Assembly: GCA_023399465.1 (NCBI GenBank)
Contig: JAEWPB010000053.1
Coordinates: forward strand, 1 to 53,538
Origin: Pseudomonadota bacterium
Lineage (GTDB): Bacteria > Pseudomonadota > Alphaproteobacteria > Rhizobiales > Rhizobiaceae
DNA length: 53,538 bases
Direction: 5' to 3'
Shown: one piece after another, positions 11,501-18,929 of the stretch
Numbering within the stretch: position 1 is the stretch's first letter
Layout of the letters: each line of letters starts with the position of its first letter
Made by a program: the position numbers and the translations under genes
The notes under the pieces: model-generated
Told to the model about the DNA's origin: nothing
The model's input: the letters and a program-made list of their open reading frames with translations, nothing else
Database searches by the model: none

Positions 11501-11836
11501 GTCCTCCGGGTCGAGGTGCTCGCTGACGGTGGTGAAACCGCAAAGGTCGGCGAAGAGGACGGTAATCGGCCGGCGGTCGGCCTCGCGCTTGATCGCGCGC
11601 CGGCTTGCAGGACCGTCGTCGGAACCGCGGCTAAGCTTCGCGGCGCCGCTGGATGGCGGGGCATCGGCTGCGAAGTTGGCCGCGGTGCGAAGACCAGCCC
11701 CGCATTTGGGGCAGAAGGCGAAATGCGGCTGGCAGGCATGGCCGCATACCGGGCATGCGGCCGGCTGGCGGGTGCCGCATTTCGGACAGAACGCAAATCC
11801 GCTTTCGATCGCGAATCCGCAACCGGAGCAGTTCAT
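8546..11836 (-). CDS. Double zinc ribbon / class III adenylate cyclase / AAA ATPase / TPR signalling protein
   Basis: A 1096-residue multidomain protein. Residues 1-46 form a double zinc ribbon with CxxC pairs at 3/6, 17/20, 28/31 and 42/45. A class III nucleotide cyclase domain covers about 88-270, with metal-binding Asp97 (VLFADLCGFT) and Asp141 (FVGDALLALFG), and the catalytic GDAVNTAQRL segment giving Asn218 and Arg222. An AAA/STAND-type ATPase follows with Walker A GEAGIGKS at 319-326 and a probable Walker B near LLLVVEDLQCAD. The C-terminal 450 residues are TPR-like helical repeats. Such proteins are frequent in rhizobia; most have unknown signals. The cyclase residues look intact, so cAMP synthesis is plausible. 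No membrane segment is visible, so it should be cytoplasmic. Confidence 0.85.
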   Translation of the reverse strand: MNCSGCGFAIESGFAFCPKCGTRQPAACPVCGHACQPHFAFCPKCGAGLRTAANFAADAPPSSGAAKLSRGSDDGPASRRAIKREADRRPITVLFADLCGFTTVSEHLDPEDLQQLQNELFEELTASVDAFGGFVDKFVGDALLALFGAPVAHEDDPERSLRAALDMLERTERFGERWRPRLGIPLNLHIGVNTGPVVTGGFGVADAKSYSVTGDAVNTAQRLQAMAGSGEILVGPLTVQLTRHAFSYDSLGGRALRGKQDRVPVHRLTGAVAKPDKARGLAPYGLRAPMIGRDAELGRLTACLDQARAGAAQLVRLTGEAGIGKSRLVEEFLAEVAANPRFADVTVRQAACSPLGEQSYGTLGKVLLSAYGISTSDSPERAGEHLKAGFHQLGLAPDEIDRLVPPLFHVIGLGDPRGEFLHVQPEQMRRQIFYAIRTIFEHRLARGPLLLVVEDLQCADAVSLETLRYLIDRIERSPFMMVTTQRPAYEIDPLESNRVNLTALRLSPLSVAEGKALLSAFFHDWRRGLPTDLRDRILQRASGNPLFIEEILRSLIDVGALKREGEHWQIVVGDAGTDIPLGIQAMLLARIDHLPPHIRRLAQEAAVIGPSFDTGLLEAIAMEPANIESGLDFLTGAEVIEEARSPGPNASSVYRFRQTLLHDVIYQNLLMQRRIEMHRRIGAAMERMPPQPAEHLEYLARLGHHFSQTEARVKAARYLLTAGDLAARTYANYDAMRLYRQALKALSESAEGVSELPVICEHLADLCSPAGMRDDALKYYERALESHSAAGEQGTAARILRKIGRLHWDAGRRDRAEAHYRDAATLLESSDDPIEYAHLLQERGHLAFRMGDHEAAARWADEALQSVQSLAGGAADEQTKREAALATAEALNTKGVALARLGRKADAIAEVERSLSVAEDADLLNAACRAYSNLGVLYTVVDPERAIAICRRGYDVAVRIGDYNFQARLLANLAVASCTFTGRCGCEGIPAAEKAIEIDRALDQRDHLPVSLIVLGQIHQCHGRPDLARRYYDEALALTTETGEPQLLFPCYDGLATLNLDLDDLGEAERYFALAQDICTRHGFDPETLVVLPFLD

Positions 11837-12273
11837 CGACCCTTCCTCGCATCCCGAACCGGGCCCTGTGGCCTGGAGCTATGGACTACCCGGCAAGCAT
11901 GAACCCGCTTCGTGAGACTGGCAATAGCGCTGTCCGGCGTGCCGCAGTTGCGCCGAACAGGCCGCGCAGCACGATTTCGTCGAAAGGACTACGGGAGGAA
12001 ATGCCAGCGATCTTGACGAATACGATCAGTTCATTAACTACTGGGCAGTCCTCACAGTCCGGGCTCGGACTGCGCTAGGTCAAACTTTGGTGCCGGGCCC
12101 CTCTGGCGAGAGTTATACGGCGCTCTCGTGATGTCGGTACCGCCTGCAAATCAGCCGGCGGATTTCTTGAAGATGAAAATCTTGTCCACCATGGAACTGC
12201 ATGCATCCTCCCGCATGCCGCGTATCCCTGTATCCTTCTCTGCAAATACGTTTGTTGCCATCGAGGTGCGGTC
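11837..12273. other. Intergenic region between divergent cyclase and TerC-like genes
   Basis: About 437 bp with no convincing ORF. It must hold promoters for both divergent genes. The only structure I see is a short hairpin, CAGTCCG and CGGACTG around a 4-nt loop, at 12055-12072, without a T-run. A GAGGTG ribosome site precedes the ATG at 12274. Confidence 0.4.
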
Positions 12274-13362
12274 ATGAACCAGCCCGCTCCGCAGCAAACC
12301 ACGCTTTCCTATTTCAAATGGGCGTTCATCGTCACGGTGCTCGGCCTCCTCCTTGGCGCCTGGCTCGGATGGCAGACGACCGGAACCATCGGCGGCATGG
12401 CCACCGTCTTCTTCATCTGTACGGTTCTGGCAGTTCTCGAAATATCGCTTTCCTTCGACAACGCCATCGTCAATGCCAACAAGCTGAAGGACATGACGCC
12501 GGTCTGGCAGCATCGCTTCCTGACCTGGGGCATCGTGATCGCCGTGTTCGGCATGCGTATCGTCTTCCCATTGCTGATCGTCGTGATCGCCGCGGGGATC
12601 GGTCCCATCGAGGCAATCCTGCTCGCTGCCCGCGAACCCGGCGAATATGCGCGGATCATGCATGAGGCGCATTTGCCGATCGCAGCCTTCGGCGGCACCT
12701 TCCTGATGATGGTCGGCCTCACCTACTTCTTCGACCATGAGAAGGATGTGCACTGGATTGCCTTCATCGAGAAGCGCATGGCCCGCGTCGCGACGATCAA
12801 GGGTGTCGAGATCGCCTTCGTGCTGATCCTGATCCTGGTCTTTTCGAGCTTCCTCGGGGAAGCCGAAGCCACCACCTTTGTCTATTCGGCGATCTACGGC
12901 CTCCTGACCTTCCTCGCCGTCGAGGTTGTCGGCGGCTTGCTCGACGCCTCGCAGCAGACGATGAGCGCCGCCGCCAAGGGCGGTCTCGGCGCGTTCATCT
13001 ATCTTGAAGTGCTCGATGCCAGCTTCTCGTTCGACGGCGTGATCGGCGCATTCGCGCTCACGCAGAACCTGTTCGTCATCGCCATCGGCCTTGGCATCGG
13101 TGCAATGTACGTCCGTTCGATGACGATCATGCTGGTCGACAAGGGCACGCTGGCGGAATACCGCTACCTCGAACACGGCGCCTTCTACGCCATCCTGATC
13201 CTGTCGGTGATCATGTACTGCCAGACGCTGGTGCATATTCCGGAAGTGATCACCGGGCTCGGCGGCGCGGCCCTGATCGGTATCTCGCTCTGGTCCTCGA
13301 TCCGCTACAACAAGCGGGAGCGCCAAGATGCGCAGTTGCAAGCGGCTACGCGTCGCTCCTGA
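12274..13362 (+). CDS. DUF475 / TerC-like integral membrane protein
   Basis: A 362-residue polytopic membrane protein of the TerC-related DUF475 family. Two family motifs are visible in adjacent repeats: LEISLSFDNAIVNANKL (about residues 55-71) and DASFSFDGVIGAFALT (about 248-263), each with the conserved SFD that in TerC/Alx-type proteins is thought to bind metal. About eight or nine transmembrane helices are apparent. Related proteins export manganese or protect exoenzymes from metal misloading; tellurite resistance is the older label. It is a single-gene unit with a perfect Rho-independent terminator just downstream. Confidence 0.85.
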   Translation: MNQPAPQQTTLSYFKWAFIVTVLGLLLGAWLGWQTTGTIGGMATVFFICTVLAVLEISLSFDNAIVNANKLKDMTPVWQHRFLTWGIVIAVFGMRIVFPLLIVVIAAGIGPIEAILLAAREPGEYARIMHEAHLPIAAFGGTFLMMVGLTYFFDHEKDVHWIAFIEKRMARVATIKGVEIAFVLILILVFSSFLGEAEATTFVYSAIYGLLTFLAVEVVGGLLDASQQTMSAAAKGGLGAFIYLEVLDASFSFDGVIGAFALTQNLFVIAIGLGIGAMYVRSMTIMLVDKGTLAEYRYLEHGAFYAILILSVIMYCQTLVHIPEVITGLGGAALIGISLWSSIRYNKRERQDAQLQAATRRS

Positions 13363-13387
13363 TAGGACTGGCTAGGCTGGAAATGCG

Positions 13388-13417
13388 AAATGCCCGGGCT
13401 CGTCCCGGGCATTTTTT
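13388..13417 (+). terminator. Rho-independent terminator of the TerC-like gene
   Basis: TGCCCGGG and CCCGGGCA pair around a 5-nt loop, with flanking A and T runs extending the stem and six T residues following. It starts 26 bp after the stop codon. Confidence 0.9.
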
Positions 13418-13479
13418 CGCTTCACCACCATTGTTTGTCGAAGTTCATTGATCCGGGGCCGGACCTGATCATTGCCCTG

Positions 13480-13518
13480 AAAAAAACAAAGCGCCGGCAT
13501 CCTTTCGGAGCCAGCGCG
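13480..13518 (-). terminator. Rho-independent terminator of the small ORF at 13560
   Basis: On the minus strand GCGCTGGC and GCCGGCGC form an 8-bp stem (one G-U pair) over a 11-nt loop, followed by a T-rich run (TTTGTTTTTTT). It lies about 40 bp past the stop codon at 13560, which supports the reality of that small gene. Confidence 0.85.
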
Positions 13519-13559
13519 TTTCTTGCTTGTGGCTTTCCTTCCGGAGAAGGAGATGGCCC

Positions 13560-13730
13560 CTAGAGGTTTCCGACGCGATTGAAGGCGGCGGGATCGATAC
13601 CGAGGGTCTTGAGGTCGCGTGCCGATGGGCGGCGGTGCGTCTCGATTGCGGCGCTGGCGGCCGCTGCGGCGCCAATCACGGCAAAGGCGCGACCAAGAAA
13701 GCCACTACGGATCGACTTGAGGGCGGACAT
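13560..13730 (-). CDS. Small 56-residue protein, possibly DUF1127-like
   Basis: The ATG at 13730 begins MSALKSIRSGFLGRAFAVIG, then a run of Ala and the C-terminal segment ARDLKTLGIDPAAFNRVG. The DLKTLGID segment recalls the C-terminal LxDIGL motif of DUF1127 (YjiS-like) small proteins common in rhizobia, but the match is partial. A purine-rich GAGAGA sequence precedes the start and an isolated strong terminator follows, so it looks like a free-standing transcribed unit. The central hydrophobic stretch (about residues 11-28) could be a weak membrane anchor. Function unknown. Confidence 0.65.
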   Translation of the reverse strand: MSALKSIRSGFLGRAFAVIGAAAAASAAIETHRRPSARDLKTLGIDPAAFNRVGNL

Positions 13731-13823
13731 GGGAGTTCTCTCTTTCCTTGTCTGGTTTACGCAACCTAATGTGGTGTATCGGTCATCGATCCACAAGTCG
13801 GCGTATAGGCAGGTCAGCCATGC

Positions 13824-13861
13824 AAAAAGGAGAGACCGGGCCTTTGGGGGCCCGGTCTCCG
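13824..13861 (-). terminator. Rho-independent terminator of the tctCBA operon
   Basis: On the minus strand GGAGACCGGGCC pairs with GGCCCGGTCTC over a short loop of C and A residues, followed by CCTTTTT. It starts 22 bp past the tctA stop codon and closes the transporter operon. Confidence 0.9.
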
Positions 13862-13882
13862 GAGCTTGATTGCGTTTCTGTT

Positions 13883-15400
13883 TCAGTCTTCGTTGGCGGC
13901 GAGCTGCGAGAGCACCTGTCCCCGTCCGCGTGCCCTGAGGATCAGCGGAACGATCAGGGCTGCCGCGGCGATGACGAAGAGAACGGCGGCGATCGGCGAG
14001 GTGAAGAGTGCTACCGGATCGCCCTGGCTGATGGCCAGCGCCCGTCGCAACTGCTGCTCCGCGAGCGGGCCGAGGATCAGGCCGACGACGACTGGTGCGA
14101 TCGGATATCCGAAGATGCGCATGAGGAAGCCGAGGATGCCGAAGGCGAGCAGCATGCCGAGCTCGAACACCGAGGGATTGGCGCCGATGGTGCCGAGCGT
14201 GGCAAACAGCAGGATGCCGGCATAGAGCCATGGCCGCGGAATGGTCAGCAACCGTACCCACAGGCCGATCAGCGGCAGGTTGAGGATGAGCAGCATCAGG
14301 TTGGCGATCAGAAGGCTGGCGATCAGGCCCCAGACAAGCTGCGGATTGGTGACGAACAGCAGCGGGCCGGGCTGAAGACCGTATTGCTGGAAGCCGGCCA
14401 GCATGATCGCAGCCGTCGCCGTGGTCGGCAGGCCGAGCGTCAGCAGCGGCACCAGCGTGCCAGCGGCCGAAGCGTTGTTTGCCGCTTCCGGACCTGCGAC
14501 GCCTTCGATTGCGCCCTTGCCGAACTCCTCCGGATGCTTGGTCAGCCGCTTTTCGGCCGCATAGGAAAGGAAGGTACCGATCTCGGCGCCGCCGGCCGGC
14601 ATGGCGCCGATCGGGAAGCCGATGAACGTACCGCGGAGCCATGCCTTCCACGAGCGCGCCCAATCCTGCGCGTTCATCCACAGGGACCCCTTGACCGCCT
14701 CGACCTTGTCGGGGGCGCGCTTGCCCTGGGCGGCGATATAGAGTGTCTCGCCGATCGCGAACATGGCGACCGCCAGCGTCGTCACCTCGATGCCGTCGAG
14801 GAGGTCGGGGACGTTGAAGCTCATGCGGGCCTGGCCCGTCTGCTGGTCGATGCCGATGATCGCCAGCGCAAAGCCGATGAACAGCGAGGTCAGTCCGCGC
14901 AGGGTGGAATCGCCGAATGCCGACGACACGGTGACGAAGGCGAGCACCATCAGCGCAAAATATTCGCGGGGCCCGAAGACCAGGGCCAGCTTGACGATCG
15001 ACGGTGCGACGAAGGCCAGCGCCAGCGTGGCGATGAGCCCGGCAACGAACGAGCCGATGGCAGCGGTCGCAAGTGCGGGGCCTCCTCTGCCCGCCCGGGC
15101 CATCTTGTTGCCCTCGAGTGCGGTGACGATGGAGGCGCTTTCCCCCGGTGTATTGAGAAGAATGGACGTCGTCGAGCCGCCATACATGCCGCCGTAATAG
15201 ATGCCGGCGAACATGATCAGGGATCCGGCGGGGTCGAGCTTGTAGGTGACCGGCAGCAGGAGCGCCACCGTCAGTGCCGGGCCGATGCCGGGCAGAACGC
15301 CGACTGCGGTTCCGAGTGTAACGCCGATAAGCGCATAAAGCAGGTTGATCGGCTGGCACGCCACCAGCAGGCCCTGCAGGAGGAATTCGAATGTGCTCAT
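13883..15400 (-). CDS. tctA: Tripartite tricarboxylate transporter, large permease TctA
   Basis: A 505-residue permease with about eleven transmembrane helices. Family motifs are GVLPGIGPALTVALLLP near residue 38, FAGIYYGGMYGGSTTSILLN with the PGESAS element just after, and the second repeat's IGFPIGAMPAGGAEIGTFLS and GLPTTATAAIMLAGFQ. TctA forms the main membrane channel of the three-component secondary transporter for citrate-like or other carboxylates, working with TctB and a periplasmic TctC. It is the last gene of tctCBA and ends in a strong terminator. Confidence 0.95.
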   Translation of the reverse strand: MSTFEFLLQGLLVACQPINLLYALIGVTLGTAVGVLPGIGPALTVALLLPVTYKLDPAGSLIMFAGIYYGGMYGGSTTSILLNTPGESASIVTALEGNKMARAGRGGPALATAAIGSFVAGLIATLALAFVAPSIVKLALVFGPREYFALMVLAFVTVSSAFGDSTLRGLTSLFIGFALAIIGIDQQTGQARMSFNVPDLLDGIEVTTLAVAMFAIGETLYIAAQGKRAPDKVEAVKGSLWMNAQDWARSWKAWLRGTFIGFPIGAMPAGGAEIGTFLSYAAEKRLTKHPEEFGKGAIEGVAGPEAANNASAAGTLVPLLTLGLPTTATAAIMLAGFQQYGLQPGPLLFVTNPQLVWGLIASLLIANLMLLILNLPLIGLWVRLLTIPRPWLYAGILLFATLGTIGANPSVFELGMLLAFGILGFLMRIFGYPIAPVVVGLILGPLAEQQLRRALAISQGDPVALFTSPIAAVLFVIAAAALIVPLILRARGRGQVLSQLAANED

Positions 15401-15412
15401 GGCGGTTGCACC

Positions 15413-15904
15413 TCAGAAGAACAGGGCTTCGAGCGGGCCGGCCGGCAGCGACAGCTGCAGCAGCTTTGCAAAGATGACCCAGACGATGAAACAGAGGACG
15501 ATGCCGATTGGCAGCGTCAGCCAGAGCTTGCGCTTGCCGAAGCCGGCAGCAGTCATGGCAAAGAGTAAGCCGGTGGCAATCGAGAAGCCGAGCGGCTTCA
15601 ACAGCAGCATCTGCGCCGCCAGGCCGCCGACGATCCACAGCACCGGGCCGATTTCCTGATGCTCGCGTTTGGGAAACTCGCCGCGCCAGGCTTCGATTGC
15701 GGTCCACACGCCGAGCAAGGCAAGACCTCCGGCGACCAGGTTGGGCACCGTGGTCGGGCCGATGCGGGCGTAGCTGGCGATTTCGCCGAGGCGCAGCATG
15801 TCGGTGTAGATCAGGGCCGCAAGCGCGATCAAGGCTGCAGCGATGACCAGCGCCGCCCGATCAGGGCGACGCTTTGCTGCGATAGGGGTTTTACCCGTGC
15901 TCAT
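15413..15904 (-). CDS. tctB: Tripartite tricarboxylate transporter, small permease TctB
   Basis: A 163-residue protein with four predicted helices, the usual TctB arrangement: an N-terminal helix (ALVIAAALIALAALIYTDML), then GPTTVPNLVAGGLALLGVW, and two helices near the C-terminus including KLWLTLPIGIVLCFIVWVIF. It overlaps tctC by ATGA at 15904-15901 and is 12 bp ahead of tctA. TctB is poorly conserved in sequence, so position between tctC and tctA is a large part of the evidence. Confidence 0.9.
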   Translation of the reverse strand: MSTGKTPIAAKRRPDRAALVIAAALIALAALIYTDMLRLGEIASYARIGPTTVPNLVAGGLALLGVWTAIEAWRGEFPKREHQEIGPVLWIVGGLAAQMLLLKPLGFSIATGLLFAMTAAGFGKRKLWLTLPIGIVLCFIVWVIFAKLLQLSLPAGPLEALFF

Positions 15905-16845
15905 TGTACCAGTCCGATATCCTTGAGGATGCCTTCGGTCGCGGCGATGTCCTTGCCGAGCTGTACCTGGAATTCCTCACCGGAAAGATAGGTGTCCTGC
16001 CAGCCCTTGGTCTTCAGCATTTCCTGCCAGCCCTTGGACTTCGCGAGCTTCTCGATGTCGGCAGACACGGCAGCCTTCTGCTCGTCGGTCAGGCCCGGAG
16101 CCGCGGCAATCATGCGCCAGTTCTGCACGACGACATCGATGCCGGAATCCTTGAGGGTCGGCGCATCGATGCCTTCGAGCGGCTCGGCGCTGGAAACGGC
16201 GAGCAGGCGAAGCGTGCCGGCCTTGACCTGCGATTCGAACTCACCGTAACCGGAAATGCCGGCGGTCACCTGGCTGCCGAGAATTGCGGCCAATGCTTCG
16301 CCGCCGCCCGAATAGGCGATGTAGTTGATCTTGGTCGGGTCCACGCCGGCTGCCTTGGCGATCAGGCCGACGGCGATGTGGTCGGTGCCGCCTGCCGAGC
16401 CTCCAGCCCAGGATACCGCACCCGGATCCTTCTTCAGCGCCTCGACGAGGTCGCCCATCGACTGCAGCGGGGACGAGGCCGGAACGACGATCGCTTCATA
16501 TTCGCCGGTCAGGCGGGCAATCGGGGTAACGTCGGCAAGCGTCACCGGCGACTTGTTGGTGAGGATCGAGCCGACCATGACGTAGCCGCCGACGATCAGC
16601 TGGTTCGGGTTGCCCTTGGCCTGGCTGGCGAACTGCGCAAGGCCAATGGTGCCGCCGGCGCCCGGTACGTTCTGGACCTGTACGGACGAGGAGATGCCCT
16701 CTTCCTGCAGCACGGTCTGCAGCGAACGTGCGGTCTGGTCCCAGCCGCCGCCCGGGTTGGCAGGCGCGATGATGGTGTAGTCGGCTGCATAGGCCGGCAG
16801 GGCAATAGCTGCGGCAAGAATCGAGCCGAGGAAAAACTGTTTCAC
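15901..16845 (-). CDS. tctC: Tripartite tricarboxylate transporter substrate-binding protein TctC
   Basis: A 314-residue periplasmic protein (Bug family). GTG at 16845 is chosen because a GGAGG ribosome site lies 8 nt upstream and the product starts with a clean signal peptide (about 1-21, cleaved after AYA). Mature motifs include YTIIAPANPGGGWDQTARSL, VQNVPGAGGTIGLAQF and SWAGGSAGGTDHIAVGLIAK, the standard TctC ligand-binding loops. It should capture a carboxylate and deliver it to TctAB. The longer frame beginning at 16986 lacks a ribosome site and would bury the signal peptide. Confidence 0.93.
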   Translation of the reverse strand: MKQFFLGSILAAAIALPAYAADYTIIAPANPGGGWDQTARSLQTVLQEEGISSSVQVQNVPGAGGTIGLAQFASQAKGNPNQLIVGGYVMVGSILTNKSPVTLADVTPIARLTGEYEAIVVPASSPLQSMGDLVEALKKDPGAVSWAGGSAGGTDHIAVGLIAKAAGVDPTKINYIAYSGGGEALAAILGSQVTAGISGYGEFESQVKAGTLRLLAVSSAEPLEGIDAPTLKDSGIDVVVQNWRMIAAAPGLTDEQKAAVSADIEKLAKSKGWQEMLKTKGWQDTYLSGEEFQVQLGKDIAATEGILKDIGLVQ

Positions 16846-17026
16846 GTCGAAGTCCTCCGTTGCGGTGGTCATGCCACCGGTCTTGTTGGGTTTGAACGGA
16901 AGGAGTTCGTGGCCGGCGTGATCGTCAGGCAGCGACAGGCGCAGCGCCGCCCTTTTGGCCGATTCAGGTGTCCTCCCATTCTTCATTCTGCCGCCTCCAC
17001 GGCCATGAAGAGCCTGAGCGCATCAC

Positions 17027-17063
17027 AAAAAGCTGTCATCTAGCTGACATTCGCGTCAGCTTT
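17027..17063 (-). promoter_or_regulatory. Repeat/hairpin region between the solute-binding gene and tctC
   Basis: On the plus strand AGCTGTCATCT (from 17031) is followed exactly 11 bp later by AGCTGACATTC (from 17042), and then GTCAGCT in inverted orientation (17055-17061). The 11-bp direct repeat is the spacing bound by OmpR-family regulators such as TctD. The same bases also make a terminator-like hairpin for the minus strand: AAAGCTG and CAGCTTT arms with five T residues. Operator for tctC and terminator for the upstream gene are both possible. Confidence 0.45.
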
Positions 17064-17101
17064 CCCCCGTTTTGCAGGCGGTGAGCCCTCCCAAGGCGTG
17101 C

Positions 17102-18169
17102 CTATTGCCTGCGCAGGACCTCGTTCCAGCGGGCGATCAGCCGGGCCCGCTTGACCTGATCGAGGTAGACCATCAGCCCCGGAGTGACGGGCACCGGGCG
17201 CAATTGGGTCCCGTGGATTGCCTGCATCGTTGTGGCGGTGATTTTCGCGGCCACGCCGGGGTTCACCGCAGGAATCTGCAACTGTCGCGCAAGGATGGTC
17301 TGGCCCTGGTCGGACATGAAGAATTCGAGGTAGCGGCGGCCGAGTTCCGGCGAGGCGGCCGCCTGCGGGACCAGGCCAATGCGGGACATCACAACAGTAT
17401 AGTCCTTCGGCAGCACGATGCCGATATCGGGATTGCGCGCCGCCCAGGCGGCGGCGTAGGAGCCGAGGATGTTGTAGCCCATGACGAAACGACCATCGGC
17501 GACGCGCTCGAGAATCGCGGAACTGGTGGAGTAGAGCTTGACGCCGGCAGCACCCATGGCGCCGATCACCGACCAGATGTCACCGAACTGCTCATGGTCG
17601 CGCGACATGAACAGGAAGCCCACGCCTGAGCGCTCGATGTCGTAGGTGCCGATGCGCCCGTGCATGGCATCGCCCTGGCGATTGAGATAGGCGACGAAAT
17701 CGGCCCGGGAACTGGGCGGCGGCTCGTTCTCGAAGCTCGGCTTGTGGTAGACGAAGACCGCCGGTTCGAAAGTCAGCGCGTAGGCGGTGTTGCGCCAGTT
17801 GGCCCATTGCGGCCACCCGGCGCTGTTCGGCAAATCGCTGCGCTGGGCGTAGCCGTCGTTCGACAGCTTGACCTGCAGGTCCATGGCCGACGAGAAGGCG
17901 AAATCGGCGGTTTTCTGCCCGGCATCCGTTTCACGCACGATCCGGTCGTAGATCTCGCCGGTCAGCATGTCCTCATAGCGCACCGCGATATCGGGATGGA
18001 CTTGCTGGAAACCCTCGATCATCGGTCTTGCCAGCGGCTCGTCGAGCGAAGAATAGACGACGAGAACGGGAGCGGCCGTATTGCCCGACGGGGCGGGGAA
18101 AAGCACCGGCTCGGCCGTGGCTGGAAACGCTGCGCCGAGCAGAAACGGGAGGAACAGGAAAGACTTCAT
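17102..18169 (-). CDS. Periplasmic ABC-type (Fe3+-type) solute-binding protein next to tctDE
   Basis: A 355-residue protein with a signal peptide (MKSFLFLPFLLGAAFPATA) and an extracellular solute-binding fold of the iron/2-aminoethylphosphonate type: LVVYSSLDEPLARPMIEGFQ at the start of the mature part, then YEDMLTGEIYDRIVRE and the late LEFFMSDQGQTILARQ. ATG at 18169 is chosen for the signal peptide. There is no ABC permease or ATPase gene near it. It is divergent from tctD with 82 bp between the starts and precedes tctCBA in the same direction. That position suggests a sensing partner for the TctE kinase or an alternative receptor, not an ABC transporter part. Confidence 0.8.
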   Translation of the reverse strand: MKSFLFLPFLLGAAFPATAEPVLFPAPSGNTAAPVLVVYSSLDEPLARPMIEGFQQVHPDIAVRYEDMLTGEIYDRIVRETDAGQKTADFAFSSAMDLQVKLSNDGYAQRSDLPNSAGWPQWANWRNTAYALTFEPAVFVYHKPSFENEPPPSSRADFVAYLNRQGDAMHGRIGTYDIERSGVGFLFMSRDHEQFGDIWSVIGAMGAAGVKLYSTSSAILERVADGRFVMGYNILGSYAAAWAARNPDIGIVLPKDYTVVMSRIGLVPQAAASPELGRRYLEFFMSDQGQTILARQLQIPAVNPGVAAKITATTMQAIHGTQLRPVPVTPGLMVYLDQVKRARLIARWNEVLRRQ

Positions 18170-18251
18170 GGGCACATATTGCCCGAGGGTCACGGTGTTC
18201 ACAAGCTGCGTCAACGTCGATAGAGTGGCCGGAAATTGGGGGCGGATAACA

Positions 18252-18929
18252 GTGCGGATACTGCTTGTCGAGGACAACAATGCGCTTGCCGAAGGGCTGT
18301 CGACGATCCTTCGCGGCACCGGGCACGCGGTCGACGTGGTGCATGACGGTGCATCCGCCGATGCGGTGACCGCGACCGAGGCCTTCGATCTGGTGATCCT
18401 CGACCTGACGCTGCCGGAGATGGACGGGCTCGACGTGCTGCGCTCGATGCGGGCCCGGCAGAATCAGGCGGCGGTGCTGATCCTGACTGCGCGCGGCACG
18501 CCGGAGGAGCGGGTGCGCGGGCTTGATCTCGGCGCCGACGACTACATGATCAAGCCCTTCGACATCGGCGAGTTCGAGGCGCGCGTGCGTGTTCTGCTGC
18601 GGCGGCAGGCAGGCCTGCGCGCGGCGACGGTGGGCTATGGCGGGGTGACGCTCGACCTCAATTCCCGCAGCTTTTCTGCCGGCGGCGCGCCGCTCGATAT
18701 TCCGGCCCGCGAACTGGGGCTTCTCGAAGTGCTGTTCACCCGCGCCGGCAAGGTGGTGGCCAAGGAGGCGATCATGCAGTCGCTGGCCACCTTCGACGAT
18801 GACCTGTCGAGCAATGCGATCGAGCAGTATGTCAGCCGCCTGCGCAAGCGCCTCGCGCCGCACGGGCTGACGGTGCGGACTGCGCGCGGCATCGGCTACT
18901 ATCTCGACAAGCTGCCCGGGGCCGCATGA
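18252..18929 (+). CDS. tctD: OmpR-family response regulator TctD
   Basis: A 225-residue two-domain regulator. The receiver domain starts VRILLVEDN (GTG at 18252; upstream frame is unrelated sequence) and has phospho-acceptor Asp51 (LVILDLTLPEMDG), Thr79 and Lys101 (YMIKPFD). The winged-helix DNA-binding domain covers about 125-220 and ends YVSRLRKRLAPHG then VRTARGIGYYL. It overlaps tctE by ATGA. TctD/TctE pairs control tricarboxylate transporters, and tctCBA lies just across the divergent solute-binding gene. Confidence 0.9.
   Translation: MRILLVEDNNALAEGLSTILRGTGHAVDVVHDGASADAVTATEAFDLVILDLTLPEMDGLDVLRSMRARQNQAAVLILTARGTPEERVRGLDLGADDYMIKPFDIGEFEARVRVLLRRQAGLRAATVGYGGVTLDLNSRSFSAGGAPLDIPARELGLLEVLFTRAGKVVAKEAIMQSLATFDDDLSSNAIEQYVSRLRKRLAPHGLTVRTARGIGYYLDKLPGAA

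Noticed and set aside
13731..15707. Very long minus-strand frame joining the small ORF at 13560 to the tctA/tctB region
   Set aside because: The frame lies over tctA and tctB in a different phase, gives low-complexity Arg-rich sequence, and crosses a perfect terminator; only its end from 13730 looks like a gene.
16846..16986. N-terminal extension of tctC to 16986
   Set aside because: No ribosome site, and it would place 47 residues before a normal signal peptide; GTG 16845 has GGAGG at good spacing.
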